This document shows positions 46,201 through 57,050 of a stretch of 64,000 nt of DNA, piece by piece; within the stretch, counting starts at the first letter, position 1, and each line of letters opens with the position of its first letter. The translations under genes and the position numbers were made by a program. The DNA comes from Euglena gracilis (taxonomy: Eukaryota; Euglenida; Euglenophyceae; Euglenales), in the NCBI GenBank assembly GCA_039621445.1, contig CP154956.1, positions 43,424,437 to 43,488,436 on the forward strand, written 5' to 3'. A model generated the notes under the pieces. That model saw nothing but the letters and a program-made list of their open reading frames with translations. It made no database searches and was not told the DNA's origin.

Positions 46201-47395
46201 CCTCATAAAACTCCTAAGAAAGGGCCAGCCAACAGCATTTGAATTTCCTCCAGACTTCTGATGCCAAAGCTGGGTCGCACGGGGATGGCACCCCTCGGCA
46301 TTTTCCAGACGGTCCTGGCCGCAGAAAAATGGGCTGGGATTTGGGCTGGAAGCAGGGATGGGAGCGAGGCCGAGAGGAGGGATGGAAGGCCGGCTGGGAC
46401 TGGGCCCCGGCATGCCCGGGTGGCGTTGGCAATGGCTTTGCGTGAAGCGTTGGGCTGTGGACCCATTTTGGTACAAACTCCGAATTCAGGCTGCCACCGC
46501 CGCAGGTGTCCAGGTGGGCGGATAGTTTTCCGTCTCCAGCCGTGAGAAAGCCCCGGCTCACTCAATGGCCACCCAACCAACATCAATCCACGCAGGGACC
46601 GGAGTGCGGCAGTGTTGAAACTAATGGGTGCCTCTCAACAAATTATCTCAGATAATCATCAAATTAAAGCTACAAATTATTTGCATTCTAGGACGTTGGG
46701 CAAAAATCATGTACTGGTTTCTTTAAAGACCCGGGGGGCCGGGGGAGGGGGGGGGCTGGGGCCGGCTGGAGAAAACAGGTGCTGGCTAAACCTCCCCTGG
46801 GTGTGGGGGGGGGCCAGGGAGGTCCAGCCGACTGGCAGCTGGACCCGGCTGGACCCTGAAACAGGCAAAAAAGCCGAAATCCAGCTGGATTGGCATTTTT
46901 CAGCTATAAGTTGGAAGTGAAACACCAACCCCCTGTCAAACATTTCACTTTTAGTATTTTCCCCCCAAAAACTTTCAGCCCTTTGCACCGGTTAAATTTC
47001 CCACTCCAGCTTGGCTTTGCCGGGCTGGCCTCAGGAACAAAATGGTCAGGAATGTGTGATAATTGGACACTTTTTTTTTGGCCCCCAAGGATCTTAAAAT
47101 GGGTCACATGTGGCATTGCATGCGACGTCATGCCGGTGAACTGTGGCCCATCAAAACTGCCACCCCCGCTTTTCTCACCCGGGAGGGGAACCCAACTCCC
47201 CATTTGGGGCGGCCGGCGTCCGGCCGGGAGGCAGGCAACAAGGAGGGCTACCTGCTGGGGTGGACCGCCATGACGAAGGAGCACCCGGCGCCGCCCCTGG
47301 CCCTCCTCGCCGAGGGCGGGGACCGGGCGGAGGAGGTGGCCGACCCGGCAGAGCCGCCGCGTGCCGAGCCAGGGGTCGCCCCCGCCGGGACGGAG
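43013..47395 (+). CDS. Gly-Trp-repeat protein gene, multi-exon (join tentative)
   Basis: Proposed exons: ~43013-43266, 43492-43561, 43628-43746, 45794-45915 (or stop at 45920-45922), 46325-46424 and 47186-47395. The first encodes a hydrophobic, signal-peptide-like helix (AATVLALLLLLCAAGAGAA) and then GWEAGWKQGWEGAYKEAW. GW motifs recur in exon 2 (GWQAGWALGRKLGW) and at 46.3 kb (GWDLGWKQGWERGREEGW). Phases agree at each join, but several acceptors are weak and the start codon is not found. The last exon is acidic and Pro/Ala-rich. I do not recognise the family. If the hydrophobic helix is a signal, the protein is secreted or membrane-bound. It could also be two genes, the first ending at 45922. 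Confidence 0.4.
43492..43561 (+). CDS. Gly-Trp gene, exon 2
   Basis: CCCCCCCCGGAG | 70 nt | GTTGCCG|GTCTCC encodes TGWQAGWALGRKLGW. Phase 0 to 1. The acceptor AG follows a C-run, an unusual pyrimidine tract. Confidence 0.5.
43628..43746 (+). CDS. Gly-Trp gene, exon 3
   Basis: GGGGGGCAG | 119 nt | TTCAAG|GTGTGC encodes an Ala/Lys-rich helix NKAKEAQAASSRKAAAEGFK. Phase 1 to 0. The acceptor follows a G-run, so its left edge is doubtful. Confidence 0.45.
43747..44998. other. Intron-like DNA, mostly unique
   Basis: A/T-rich sequence. A partial C/G-run MITE-like piece with CCAGCCAGCACC at 44615-44760. No exon recognised. Confidence 0.4.
44999..45501. mobile_element. hAT-like MITE, TTAAG-end family, perfect 8-bp target duplication
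   Basis: The ends CAGGGAATTTCTTAAG and CTTAAGAAATTCCCTG are perfect inverted repeats. The flanks GCCCAAAC (44991-44998 and 45502-45509) are identical. The interior has GCCGGCCAGC palindromes and two run-rich halves that look like a duplicated subunit. Sister of 29839-30287. Confidence 0.92.
45794..45922 (+). CDS. Gly-Trp gene, exon 4 (possibly terminal)
   Basis: TTTCTCACAG | AVATLSKSEAVQPLALAAS, then G-P-A-A-G-P-A-A and C-S-C-V-Y and TGA. In phase with 43746. A GT at 45916 could instead splice to 46325. Confidence 0.5.
   Translation, partial: AVATLSKSEAVQPLALAASGPAAGPAAPQGLSDDTQDCSCVY
46325..46424 (+). CDS. Gly-Trp exon, second cluster
   Basis: GGCCGCAG | MGWDLGWKQGWERGREEG then W-K-A-G-W-D-W-A | GT at 46425. 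The frame upstream of the AG that would give a continuous protein is a different one, which favours a splice junction or a frameshift here. Confidence 0.4.
47186..47395 (+). CDS. GC-rich exon with G-Y-L-L-G-W and acidic tail
   Basis: An open frame with strong G/C third positions (EAGNKEGYLLGWTAMTKEHP, then LALLAEGGDRAEEVADPAEP) ending ACGGAG|GTGTGG. Left edge uncertain (AG at 47185 proposed). Probably the next Gly-Trp exon. Confidence 0.5.
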
Positions 47396-48167
47396 GTGTG
47401 GCCCGCCGCTTGTGTTTCCGACACCCGATACAACTATCAGGGGTCTCTGTGGGGTGTGTTTTTTTGGATAAAGGATTAAGTGCAATCAGGGTGCACACCA
47501 TAGCGTTCTGTTGTGGGTTTGTGAATGGGGCGGAAGGGGCACCCTCAGAACCAAATCATCTTCTTTTGTGATTCTCAAAGGGAAGCACATGAAATCCAAT
47601 TTTGGGCATTTTTGAAAGTCCAAAAAATTCCTGGGTTTTACCCCCTACAGGGGGCTGGGCCCCCCCCCCCAAACCCAACCCCTCTTGGCATGGGATGCCC
47701 ACCTGTAGCTGATTTTCACAACGTTTTGCTACAGCCAAAATTCGAGAGGTTTGTCAGGAAAATTGTTTTCAAAATTTTCAGGTCAAATAAAGGACTCACA
47801 GGAAAAGCACCACAGAACTGGGTATAGTGGGCACTGTGGCTGCTTCTGTTGGTAATGATGTGTTTCTGGCTCGGTTGTTATGCCATACAAGTGCCTCATT
47901 GCTGGGTAGAATTTAATTATACGAGCATGCGTGCAAATGCGCCCACACAATTGTCTTATAAATTTGAAATAATTACCTATCTGTGTAACAGTAACCTTTG
48001 ACGAAAAATTCTCTTTGACACTGTTTGATTTGCGCATTTGCGCGCAGATACATCTCTGTGTTCATTCTGGACCTCCCAAGAGACCTGAATAATATTTATA
48101 AAACTTGTTGGTGCGCGCATTTGCGCTCACCAACAATTTTTTGTTTGCGTTGTCTCGGTTCTGTTAG
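47396..48167. other. Intron-like or intergenic DNA, unique and A/T-rich
   Basis: No long frame, no repeat family apart from GCGCATTTGCG pieces (48020-48130) that are mildly self-complementary. Confidence 0.35.
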
Positions 48168-48268
48168 ATTGATCGCTGACATTGATTTTGTATGGAATGT
48201 GGTCGTTCTGATGCAGCTGAGAGAACGCTCGGTGCCCGGCGTGGTGGCCTTTCGTGCAGCCCCTTTCT
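48168..48268 (+). CDS. Second OPR-like locus, exon a (3' edge uncertain)
   Basis: GTTCTGTTAG | open frame with VVVLMQLRERSVPGVVAFRA, which matches exon 6 of the first gene (LQVLGALRERSMQPAILQHF) in L-R-E-R-S. Donors at 48241 and 48269 are both possible; the first would fit phase 0 of the next exon. Confidence 0.55.
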
Positions 48269-48589
48269 GTGATGGCTCTTTGCTTCTTTATCATTATTTC
48301 TGATTTTATTGGATTATGTGATTTTTTTTTGTTTTGGATGCCTCCAGTGATAGTCCCTGTTGTTTCAATTGTTTTCACCGGAGTGCGGTATTATTTTTAG
48401 AAGTTGGTCCATGGGGGTGTCATTCAGGTGTTTGCTTTGCTTTTCCAAGCCAACTCTCCCATGTTTCTGCAAGTAAAACCCTGCATCGCCCTTCAACTGC
48501 TCATTGCTCTTTCACATGTGCTGCAAGACACCAGTTGCACTTGTCACCACAGCCTCAGAGCCCCCCTTTCTGCATGGTTTGGACCTAAA

Positions 48590-48805
48590 CCCCCCTCCCA
48601 AATAATCACCCCCAAATAACACCCCCCCAATAACACCCCCCCCTCGGGGGCTGATTTCGAGCGCCAAAATAACACACACCCCTGTTTTCCTTTGGTTTTC
48701 CATGTAAAAATAGCTTCCCCCAAATAACACCCCCTCCCCTGGGGCCCCAGTTCGGGTGCCCAAATAACACACCGGGGGGGGGGGTGTTATTTGGGGGGGT
48801 TACAA
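48590..48805. repeat. CCAAATAACACCCCC repeat with inverted copies
   Basis: CAAATAACACCCCC occurs five to six times on the + strand and once inverted at the right edge (GGGGTGTTATTTGGGG), giving a fold-back of about 200 bp. Confidence 0.7.
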
Positions 48806-48936
48806 ATTCCGTCATTTTGGGGGGTCGTTTTGCTTCTCAGTGGTTGCCGGGGTCGAGGCAGTTTGCGACGGAGCCACAGAGGAGGGATAGGCCCTCTGCC
48901 CGCGGTGAGGTGGAACCCATCTGCCCTTCCCTGCAG

Positions 48937-49013
48937 GCCCGCCTGTGGCATCTCTGCCTCGTTGGCAGCTTCATTGTGGGCGCTTTCCTGATGCTGCACC
49001 TCCACAAACGGCG
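48937..49013 (+). CDS. Second OPR-like locus, exon b
   Basis: CCCTTCCCTGCAG | ARLWHLCLVGSFIVGAFLML, then H-L-H-K-R-R | GGCG|GTCCTC. By itself this looks like a transmembrane helix. It aligns position by position with TFLTYARLGVRNLTFFDALA of exon 6, so I read it as a repeat. Phase 0 to 2. Confidence 0.55.
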
Positions 49014-49055
49014 GTCCTCTCAACCGAACAGAGAGGCATCGGGCACAATGGGGAT

Positions 49056-49182
<127 letters not shown>

Positions 49183-49247
49183 TGCGCCCGATGGTCTTGC
49201 AATAAAAATGGGATGGAGGGGCGATTGGCCCATGGGATGTTTACCAG

Positions 49248-49338
49248 TTTGTCTTGGAATGTTATTGCATTCGCAACGTGGGGTTTGGCAAAACTTCACC
49301 CCTCCACTCGAATGCCCACCTCCCCAATCAATCCTCTT
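49248..49338 (+). CDS. Second OPR-like locus, exon c
   Basis: GGATGTTTACCAG | 91 nt | CCTCTT|GTCCAT. Encodes NVIAFATWGLAKLHPSTRMP, matching TFTVWGLAKLNY of exon 8 in the first gene. Phase 2 to 0, compatible with exon b. Confidence 0.65.
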
Positions 49339-50722
49339 GTCCATTGCCTCCCTGGAAATGACAGAGCGGCCCCCATTGGCCACCGCAGGGTGTGTTTTCG
49401 GCGCCATTTCTCTTCCAAAACCCGGTTTGGAGGAGGGTTCACAAATTCTTGTGCATTTTTTTTATTTTTCTTCTAGGACGGTCTTTGACAGGGAATTTCT
49501 CAAGCCAGATGGCCATTTTTGACCCCCTTTTTCAATCCCCCCGGTCCAGCCCAGCTTTTGGGGGAAAACTTTTTTCCATTTGACCAGCTGTGCAGCGCTA
49601 CGGAGCCCATTTGTGAGTTGCTGGCTGGGGGGGAAAAAAGTGCTGGCTCGCTGGACCACTCAGAAGTTGGGTGGGTAGGTGGTATTTTTGAGATTTTTTT
49701 TGGTTTTCACCTCAAATTTTTCGTTGAAATAGCACAATCCTGTTGGATTTTGGGCTTCTTTTGCCTGTTTTTGTGAACCAGCTGGGTCCAGCCCAGCATC
49801 TGGTCTGGTTGGACTCCCCTTCAGACCCCCCCCAGGCCCAGTAACCCCCCCATTTAAGTGCGCAGTGCACAAATGGTGCGCAGATGATGCGCAAATGATG
49901 CGCCCAAATAAGTGTCATACCCCCAAGGGTCCGAATGTTAAGTCCAAAAATTGTGCACCCCCCAAAAAAGCTATTTTACATTGAACCGCTTTTGGGTAGT
50001 GCCCGAATAAGTGTCACACCCCTGAGCACTGTTTTAAGTGAGCGGTGGTTTTGCAGAGGGGGAAGGGTCAGACCACCCCCCCCCCCTTCGGACAGAGGGG
50101 GGGGTCCAGGACCCCCCAGGAACCCCAAAAATTTTTCCAGTGCTCTGCGCCGGGTAAGAATAAAATTTTGTTGGATGTTTTGACCGATTTTCAACAAAAA
50201 AAAAGTGCGCGAAGGCACGATTTTCGAGCTTTTTTCAAGCCCAAAAATTTTTCCAGCGCTTCGCACCGGAAAAGAATTTGCACAGGGGGGTCCGCCCCCC
50301 CCCCCGGGGTCCAGACCACCCCCCCCCCTCCCCCCGCTCATTTAATACCCTGCCCCTGAGGGTCCGAAACTTCGGACTGATAATGTGCACACCCTGTGCA
50401 CTGAAATGGGGGGTTTAGTATGATGGGAGGGGTCCGAAATTTGCATGCATTGGTGCTTGTTGAGGTTTGTTGGTGTATTTTGTGACGCATGGAAGTTAAC
50501 CAAGAGCCCGGTCCAAGGATGCTCCTTGTTTTCGTTGTATTTTATTTGCACCATTGCGCATGAAGCCATTTTCCACACGTCGTGTGTGCCCGCTTAAGAA
50601 TTTTGGTCAATTTTGGGCCAAAGGATTTCCCCTCATCCAGTGCCTGGTCCCCAGTCCCCCAACAGATTTTTGTGCCACGCACCAACCAAATGTATGGTTG
50701 TGAATGCTGCTGTTGCTTCCAG

Positions 50723-50755
50723 GGGCTGGATGGACCGCTACTACGACGAGGATTT
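50723..50755 (+). CDS. Second OPR-like locus, tiny exon d (33 nt)
   Basis: TTGCTTCCAG | GLDGPLLRRGF | GTGATG. It joins exon c to exon e in phase 0 and gives a 37-residue step between repeat cores, which is the main support. Confidence 0.4.
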
Positions 50756-50837
50756 GTGATGCCCGCCGCCCGCCACCCCGCCACAACTGTCCTTGGGCCT
50801 CACAGACGTGTTGCGTTGTGCGACTCCGGCCCCGCAG

Positions 50838-50896
50838 GGGATTATCTTATTCATTGTGGGCGGCTCTGCCTTGGGTATGATGCCCACCTGGGCAGG
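50838..50896 (+). CDS. Second OPR-like locus, exon e
   Basis: GGCCCCGCAG | GIILFIVGGSALGMMPTWA | GG|GTTGGC. The start G-I-x-x follows the pattern of exon 12 of the first gene (GIAGTLWGFSKL). Phase 0 to 2. Confidence 0.4.
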
Positions 50897-51136
50897 GTTG
50901 GCGCCTTCACCATGCAGCGGAGGCAAGAGGAAGTATCTGTGTTCGGGACAGAGCGCCCATTTGCTGCCTTTTTTCTCCCCTCTGACCTCTCATATAATTC
51001 CCACTGGCCCAAACTGTCTGGACATATACTTCCCATCAATCCCCCAGTGCATTTTTTTTGTGTGCCACGCTTCCCCCCCCCCTCTCACCCGGATTTTTTT
51101 TTGTTTGGCATGCCAAGGATGAGGGTCAGTAATATA

Positions 51137-51474
51137 CCATTGCTTAACACCTGTCCTACCCCCCCCCCCCGGGTGACTGACTGGTTTCTTCAGAGTGACT
51201 AACCGGTTTTTTGGCCAAGAGGTACCCCCTCCCCGGGGTGGGGTAGGCCCGAAAATGAAAAAGTGTTGCCTGGCCTGGCGCCGAAGGCGCCGGAAATTTT
51301 TCGTATTTTTTGAGATTTTTGGAAAATTTTCATTGCCTCCTGAAGAGTGGCCGATCCCCCCCGGGGGGGGGGGTAAAGTGACTGACTGGTTTTTCGGAAA
51401 AAGTGATTGACTGGTTTTTTTTTCGGAGTGGAAAGTGACCCCCCCCTCCCCCCCGGGGGGTCGCTAAGCAATGG
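51137..51474. mobile_element. TA-flanked element with CCATTGCTTA ends, copy 1
   Basis: CCATTGCTTAACACC and GCTAAGCAATGG form inverted ends flanked by TA, as in Tc1/mariner-type insertions. The interior has GACTGACTGGTTTTT, GCGCCGAAGGCGCC and CATTGCCTCCTGAAGAGTGG. Copy 2 is at 58051-58320. No gene. Confidence 0.75.
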
Positions 51475-52241
51475 TATGGCCGGTAAGGAACAGTCACCGA
51501 CCCACTGATCCAGCATTCCCCGGGAACCAATCTCAGAATATCTCCAATGCAGTGGCATACCCATGTGAGGGGACACTCTTTCGCACACTAGTCGCAGGAC
51601 AGGATTCGATTTTTTTTTTGGATTTGCACAGCAGGGGGTAAATCCCCCCTCCCAAATTTGAGCATCCCCTCCAAAGTTAAGCAACCCCCAATTTTCAGCA
51701 ACCTGTGAGGCTGAACCCACCGACACCCAAATTTCAGCAATCCCCAAAATTAAGCACCCCTCTGGGAGGGAGCGGTGCAAAATCCAAATTTAAGCCCCTG
51801 AAAATACAAGGAAAATTGAGGGAAAAGAAGAAAAACAAATACAACCAACCATCAGAAACAAAACAACCCAAATTCACGAGTGTTGCTCATTTTTTGGGCT
51901 CAAAAGCAGGCATTTCTGTTTTTTTTTATTATAAAAAATGTGCTATTGCTTTCCTTCATTTTGTGGATTGTTTGGTGCATATTTAAGCAAAAAAACTTCG
52001 GCTTACTCAGTGGAAACCGAATTTTAGCAGCCCCATGGACAGGCAGTTGAAACCCAAATTTAAGCAACAGGCGGCTCAAAATTGAGGGGGGGGGGGTATA
52101 CGTGTGTTCTTCCCGCCAGCAATTCCTTGATTTCTGGTGGGAAATAATTTGATTTTGAAAACGATCTGGGATGGGAAGAGATACCTTGCCCGTGTGCATG
52201 CTTTGCATACCTGGCTGGGGGTGAAAAGGCTGTTTTCCACT
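51475..52241. other. Unique A/T-rich DNA
   Basis: Short AATTTAAGCAACCCC phrases repeat about eight times between 51640 and 52075. No exon recognised. Confidence 0.4.
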
Positions 52242-52482
52242 CAGGGGTTTTTTTTAGTCTTGGACCCCCTCCCCCGGGGGGGGAGGGGGGGGGCTGGTGG
52301 GTATGTCTTTTTCGGCGTCGAAATTTTTGGAAAAAGGTGCTATTTTTGGTATTTTTGGCCATTTCGGGCAAAAGTGGGTGGGTCCCCTGGGACCCCCCCC
52401 CCTCCCCCGGGGGGCCCCACCCCAGGGGGTGGGTGGGTGGGTGCCGACCCCCTCCCCCCCCCGGTCTTAAAAAAAACCCCTG
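52242..52482. mobile_element. hAT-like MITE (AGTCTTGGACC type)
   Basis: The ends CAGGGGTTTTTTTTAGTC and TCTTAAAAAAAACCCCTG. The flanks TTTCCACT and ATTCCGCT match at six of eight. The interior has TGCTATTTTTGG and C/G-run pairs, shared with 40673, 59929 and 61859. Confidence 0.8.
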
Positions 52483-53386
52483 ATTCCGCTCCTCCGGGGA
52501 ATGATTATCTCAGCCAAGGAGTGAGTGCTACGGCCATGCAGGGGGGAGGGAGTATTTGACCCCTGGGGAGGGTCAGCTTTTGGGTGGGCAGTGAAATGGA
52601 CCCCCAGCGCCCAGGGGAACAAAATACAAAAGTTCCGTTTTCAAGGGAAGTTTGTCTGGGTCGGCCAGAGGGTGCCTGTCATGGGCAGTCACCCCACAGC
52701 ACCAGGTTGTTGCAAAGAAGCGTGTAGGGGAGGGATGAGAGGTGCTGGGAATGACGAACAGTTTAATGGTATTTGTTATGTTTAAATATGCCCCACCCCA
52801 TATTCCAATATCTTGATGAGCCCAGAAGAATATTAACGAAATATGAGGGCGAAATTTGCCAGAATGCTCTGGTATTGATACAACACAGATATATTTAGCC
52901 ATCTGTGATGTAAGGCCACAGATGCCGAAATTGCCATACTGGTGATGTAGGGTTAAAACCAATGATGATTTCCGAAGCATATTGCAGACAAGGCCCGAAG
53001 GCTGAGACAAATGAGGGTTAAACATGTCTGGCAGTAGGAAAACGAAGAAATTCTGAGAAAACTTGGTTTTTTGTGGTTCGAAGATGTGTCGCCACGTGGT
53101 GTGTGTGGGTGGTGGCTGGTCGTGTGCGCGACGTGGGTATGGTGGCTGGGGGGGTGGGCTCCTGCATGTGTGATCCTCTGCACACAAATTTCTTCCGTCT
53201 CTTGAGGGGGGGGGGTCTGGTTTTAGAGAAAAGGAAAGGTCTTTCCCGTGACACTAATCAACACGAAACAACAAGTCCCAACCAACATTGGCATTTGCAC
53301 AACAACCCAGCACCGCTCCCCCTCCCCGCCTCCCTCACCTTCCACAGCATGAAATCCAAGCCTGGGCCGATAATGTGTGCCCGCAG
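52483..53386. other. Intergenic or intronic DNA, mostly unique
   Basis: A/T-balanced sequence without C-run elements. Several frames are open for 70-200 codons on both strands (52573-53187 -, 53073-53489 +), but their codon use does not single one out. No feature called. Confidence 0.3.
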
Positions 53387-53420
53387 CCCAGTGCCGATGG
53401 AGTGCCGCCCGGAGTGGGAG
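53387..53420 (+). CDS. Candidate 34-nt exon, tentative bridge in the second OPR-like locus
   Basis: GTGCCCGCAG | P-V-P-M-E-C-R-P-E-W-E | GTGTGC. It enters in phase 2 (from 50896) and leaves in phase 0 (to 54613). Only phase and splice sites support it. Confidence 0.2.
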
Positions 53421-53890
53421 GTGTGCCGGCCCTCTCTCGGCCGCGGCAGCGGCAACCGAAGCGGCCAATTTGTCCGCCACCGGTGTTGAGGAGGCCATCA
53501 ATGGCTGGCACGCGTGTCGGGACAACTGCGTTGTCCTCAGCCGGGGCCGTGCATTCCCGTCCTCGCCCGTGTGGTGCGGCACAGGCCCACACACCGCTGG
53601 GTTGCCGTGATACCCAAGCGCAGAAAGCCTGCCGACCTTCCCCCCATTCGCACATGTTTTTACCTCCATCAGGAAGCCATACTGTCCTCGCCATACCCTC
53701 CCCCTCCCCCTGCTTTGAAGGGACACGCACGGGACAGGTCTTCTTTGCATTCCACCAGGATTCGAGGAGGGCGGAGGAGACGAGCGTTGCCTGCGGGCCG
53801 GAGGTGCCTCGTGACCAGGTGTCCACCTGCTCTTTGTTGACGTCCCATCCGGAACGTAACGGCCACCAAAAAATAAAGGCAAAACCCTTT
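53421..53890. other. GC-rich open region of uncertain coding status
   Basis: In one + frame 53434-53560 reads ATEAANLSATGVEEAINGWH and continues, with helix-like composition. In another, a block after CATTCCACCAG (53758) leads to AATAAA at 53872. All three + frames are partly open and no splice chain is decisive. Confidence 0.3.
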
Positions 53891-54029
53891 AAAAAATGTG
53901 GAATTCACCAGGGGAGCCGCAACTAATATGCAACTAGTCGCATGCAGTCATATGCGTCGCCACAATTGCACATCCTCTGGACATCTCACCACCAAGGAGA
54001 ATCGGATCGAGGTCCCGGGCATTTATTTA

Positions 54030-54475
54030 TTAACCCCCCCCCCCCGAATAGAAGCCCCCCCCCTCGGTTTTCGACCAACGTTCCGAATAGTGCCCCCCCC
54101 CCTGAATAGAAGACTCTCCCCATGGATTGTGTGTCAGTTGGGACGGCAAGTGCTTTGGCTTCTTCAGCCATTGGTTAAATGGGGGTTGGGTGATTTTGCG
54201 TTTAATGATCCAATGCATCCACAAGAGGCTAACATTTGCAGCAAATTTGACATGGTTTGGAAAGGTAGGACATGTAGACCCACAAAGAAATTTTTTCGAT
54301 AATTCTCGGACCCCTGGTTTTCGACCATTGTTCCGAATAGTGCCCCCCCCCCCCCCCCCCCCCCCCCCGAATAGAAGCCCCCCCCCCCCGAATAGAAGCC
54401 CCCCCCCAGGTTTTCGACCAACGTTCCGAATAGTAGCCCCCGGGCCCCCGGGGGTTTCTATTCAGGGGGGGTTTA
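54030..54475. repeat. CCGAATAGAAGCCCCC / TTTTCGACCAACGTTCCGAATAGT repeats
   Basis: The pair TTCGACCA-C-GTTCCGAATAG and CCGAATAGAAGCCCCCC occurs at 54047-54110 and 54310-54440, with C-runs of up to ~30. The segment between (54115-54300) is unique. The order suggests direct terminal repeats of an insertion, or a local duplication. Confidence 0.6.
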
Positions 54476-54499
54476 TTGTTTGTTTGTTTGTTTGTTTGT

Positions 54500-54542
<43 letters not shown>

Positions 54543-54560
54543 TTCATTTATTCATTCATT
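54476..54560. repeat. (GTTT)n / (ATTT)n microsatellite
   Basis: About six TTTG units, then about 15 TTTA/TTCA units. Confidence 0.95.
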
Positions 54561-54612
54561 TTTCGCTCCCAGGACCCCACAGAGGTTCGCCCCTCCCCCC
54601 GCCTCCACGCAG

Positions 54613-54821
54613 GTTTTGCCTGGCCAGAATTCCGCCGCCCGCAGCCCCCCCAGCGGCCCCCACTCCCCCGACCTGGCCCAGCCACTGCTGCAAAAGCTAT
54701 GCAGCAGCGAGGCCCACCAGCGCGCCGGGTTCATCGCCCAGGAGGCCGTCGCGCGAAGCCACCTCTACCGCCTGGTGGCCCAGCAGCTGGCCCTCCTGGT
54801 GTGGGGCTGCCGGGGGGTGCA
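54613..54821 (+). CDS. Second OPR-like locus, exon f
   Basis: CCTCCACGCAG | ~69 codons with strong G/C third positions | GGGGTGCA|GTATTC. Contains LAQPLLQKLCSSEAHQRAGF and RLVAQQLALLVWGCRGV, the latter a repeat core with the usual Trp. Phase 0 to 2. This is the best supported exon of the locus. Confidence 0.7.
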
Positions 54822-56109
54822 GTATTCAACCCCTGACAGTGAGCAAGCAGCACCCTGCCCTACGACATAGAATCTCTGGAATTGTGGCCAGAATTCCATG
54901 TGTCAATTTTCCTCTTTTTTAAAAATAATTTGATGCAGTGCATCATAGTGTGCGGAAACACACGGTCACCGTGATACTCGTCGCCAGCTTCACCTCCTTC
55001 GCACGTTCCGGCGTCTATGCAGCCCCCGCCATCCATCTTGGGTGATGGTGGCATTCGGTCTGACTTTGTAGGCGAGCCAAATTTTGTGAAAAATCACATT
55101 TTTTTTTATTTTCTTTGCATATTCTGTCTCTTCGACTTTTCGGGGGGGTCGATTGCACAGGCAAAATGCTCTACCACCGGCAACTGGAAGCTGCATAAAC
55201 CAGGAGAATTGATATCTGCAATTTCGGCGGGATTGGGAGGAATTAATATCTGCAAGTTTTCCGCAATAATTGCCATAACGTTTACCGCAATTTCCCGCAA
55301 CTTTTTTGCGCAATTTTTTATTTTACAATTTCACATTTTTCTGCATGAACCTGAAACAGAAGGCGAGATGAGTTTTTCTGATAGAAAAGTGCACATCCGC
55401 CCCAGGGAGCTCCAAAGCTCCCAAAGGAACTCACATACAAACTTGCATTTTTTTATTTTTGCCATTTTTTTTTCATTTTTGCATCTCTTGCATTTTCTTT
55501 TGAGGGGCCTTGCGCATTTTGAGGGGCCGTTGTTGCCTTCCCCCCACCCCCCGCGGTTTTGTTGGCATTTTTTTATTGCTAATTTTTAGGAAGGAATAGG
55601 ATTAGAGTTAGGATTAGGCCGAAGTGAGAACTGACTGGATTTTTCGGATGAATGACTGGTTTTTGGCTCCAGACCCCCGGGATGGGTCGGCAGGGGATTT
55701 GTCGGCCGGGAGTGGCTGAAAGCAGCCACCTTCCGCTGAAGGCTGAATGGAGATTTTTAATGGATTTGCCCAAATCCATGTGATTTTTGAGAAATTGTCT
55801 GGCTGAGTGGCCCAAAGTGACCGACCCCCGGTGGGGGGGGGGGATAGGAAGTGGGTGACTGCTGGGTTTTGAAAAGTGACTTTTTTGAAAGTGGATACTG
55901 AACCCCTCCCCCCGAGAATAGGTCAGCAAATGGTGCCAGGCACACCATGGTACCCCACACCCCACTCTCTCCCCCTGGGGTTGGTCAAATCCAGCCTGGT
56001 TGGGGATGCTAAATTTTGGCAGTCAGGACCACACACAGGTCTGGGGGTTGTTCCTTGGGGGTTTGTTGGCCCGGAAAGCTCAATTCTGGGCTCTTTGTTT
56101 GCCCCGCAG
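54822..56109. other. Intron-like DNA
   Basis: Mostly A/T-rich. A GC-rich 80-bp open block at 54940-55040 (HTVTVILVASFTSFARSG) could be an alternative exon. 55620-55960 contains decayed pieces of the CCATTGCTTA element interior (TGACTGG-TTTTT). Confidence 0.35.
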
Positions 56110-56197
56110 GACACCAAAGCCAGAAGTCTTTGAGAGGGGCCGGAGAAGGGGCCGGCAGATGGATGCGAAAGCCATCGAGACGATGGCGTCTGTGCAG
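56110..56197 (+). CDS. Second OPR-like locus, candidate exon g
   Basis: TTGCCCCGCAG | TPKPEVFERGRRRGRQMDAK then A-I-E-T-M-A-S-V | GTGCAG|GTCCGC. Phase 2 to 0, compatible with exon f. The repeat resemblance is weak (no Trp, 33-residue step). Confidence 0.4.
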
Positions 56198-57024
56198 GTC
56201 CGCCCATTGTTGCCATGCCCTCCAGGAACGACGGAGGGCGGTCGTCCCAAGTCTTTCATCTCCAGTGCTTTAGGGTGCCCAGTGCGTTTTCAGTGCCAGA
56301 CAAAATTGTGTCGGTCTCTTTTGTGTCACCACCCTGCCTGGGGGTCGGACCCTAAAATTGTGAATGTGTGGCAGGAACTGGTAGAATTTAACGTTGGCAG
56401 TTTTGTTTCTGCCAAAGTTGAATTTCGTTTTTGTTTGCTTGAAATGGTTTTCCTTTTTCCTTTCTGTTGGGGACCTTGAATGGGATGGATGATTTGGGGA
56501 TGGAGGAAATTCTGGGCAAAAAAATAGCCCCCAATAACTGAAAGCTTCAGTGCTGCTGGAGGCTTCAGGCTTCCAGGAAAGAGATCCAAACAATAAGACC
56601 CACGTCCTTGGTTTTGGGGGGGGTGTGGTTTCATTCGGGGGGGGGGGGGTAGTTTTTTTTAAAAGATTTCTTTATGGACCCGAGCCTCAACTAATCATCA
56701 TTTGGGTTCCATAAACACAAAAATATTTTTTTTCGCTTTGCAAAATACCTATCAAAAAGTGGAATTAAAGATAATTTCTTCGGCATTGCATGCATTTGTG
56801 TGCCAACATCTTGAAGATTTACCACCGCTCTCTTCCCATAAGGTTGTCATTTCCCACTGCCTGTGAAGTTGTCGTATGGGTCTTTCCCATTTTCTACTGA
56901 CTTCACGTCGGAGAATTTGGCTGTTTTTTTCATAATTAGAATTTTCGGATTTTTAAAATTTCACAAAAATTTTGGAATGCACAACCAAATGCAAACAGTT
57001 AGTTTTTTTTGCATTTTTTTTTGT
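56198..57024. other. Unique A/T-rich DNA, no gene recognised
   Basis: A few short homopolymers (G14 near 56636). No frame longer than ~90 codons with support and no repeat family. Confidence 0.35.
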
Positions 57025-57050
57025 GTTTTTATTTTGAAGCGACAGGGGAC

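Noticed and set aside
48937-49013. Transmembrane helix protein
   Set aside because: Hydrophobic by itself, but it aligns position by position with a repeat of the OPR-like gene and splices in phase to another repeat exon.
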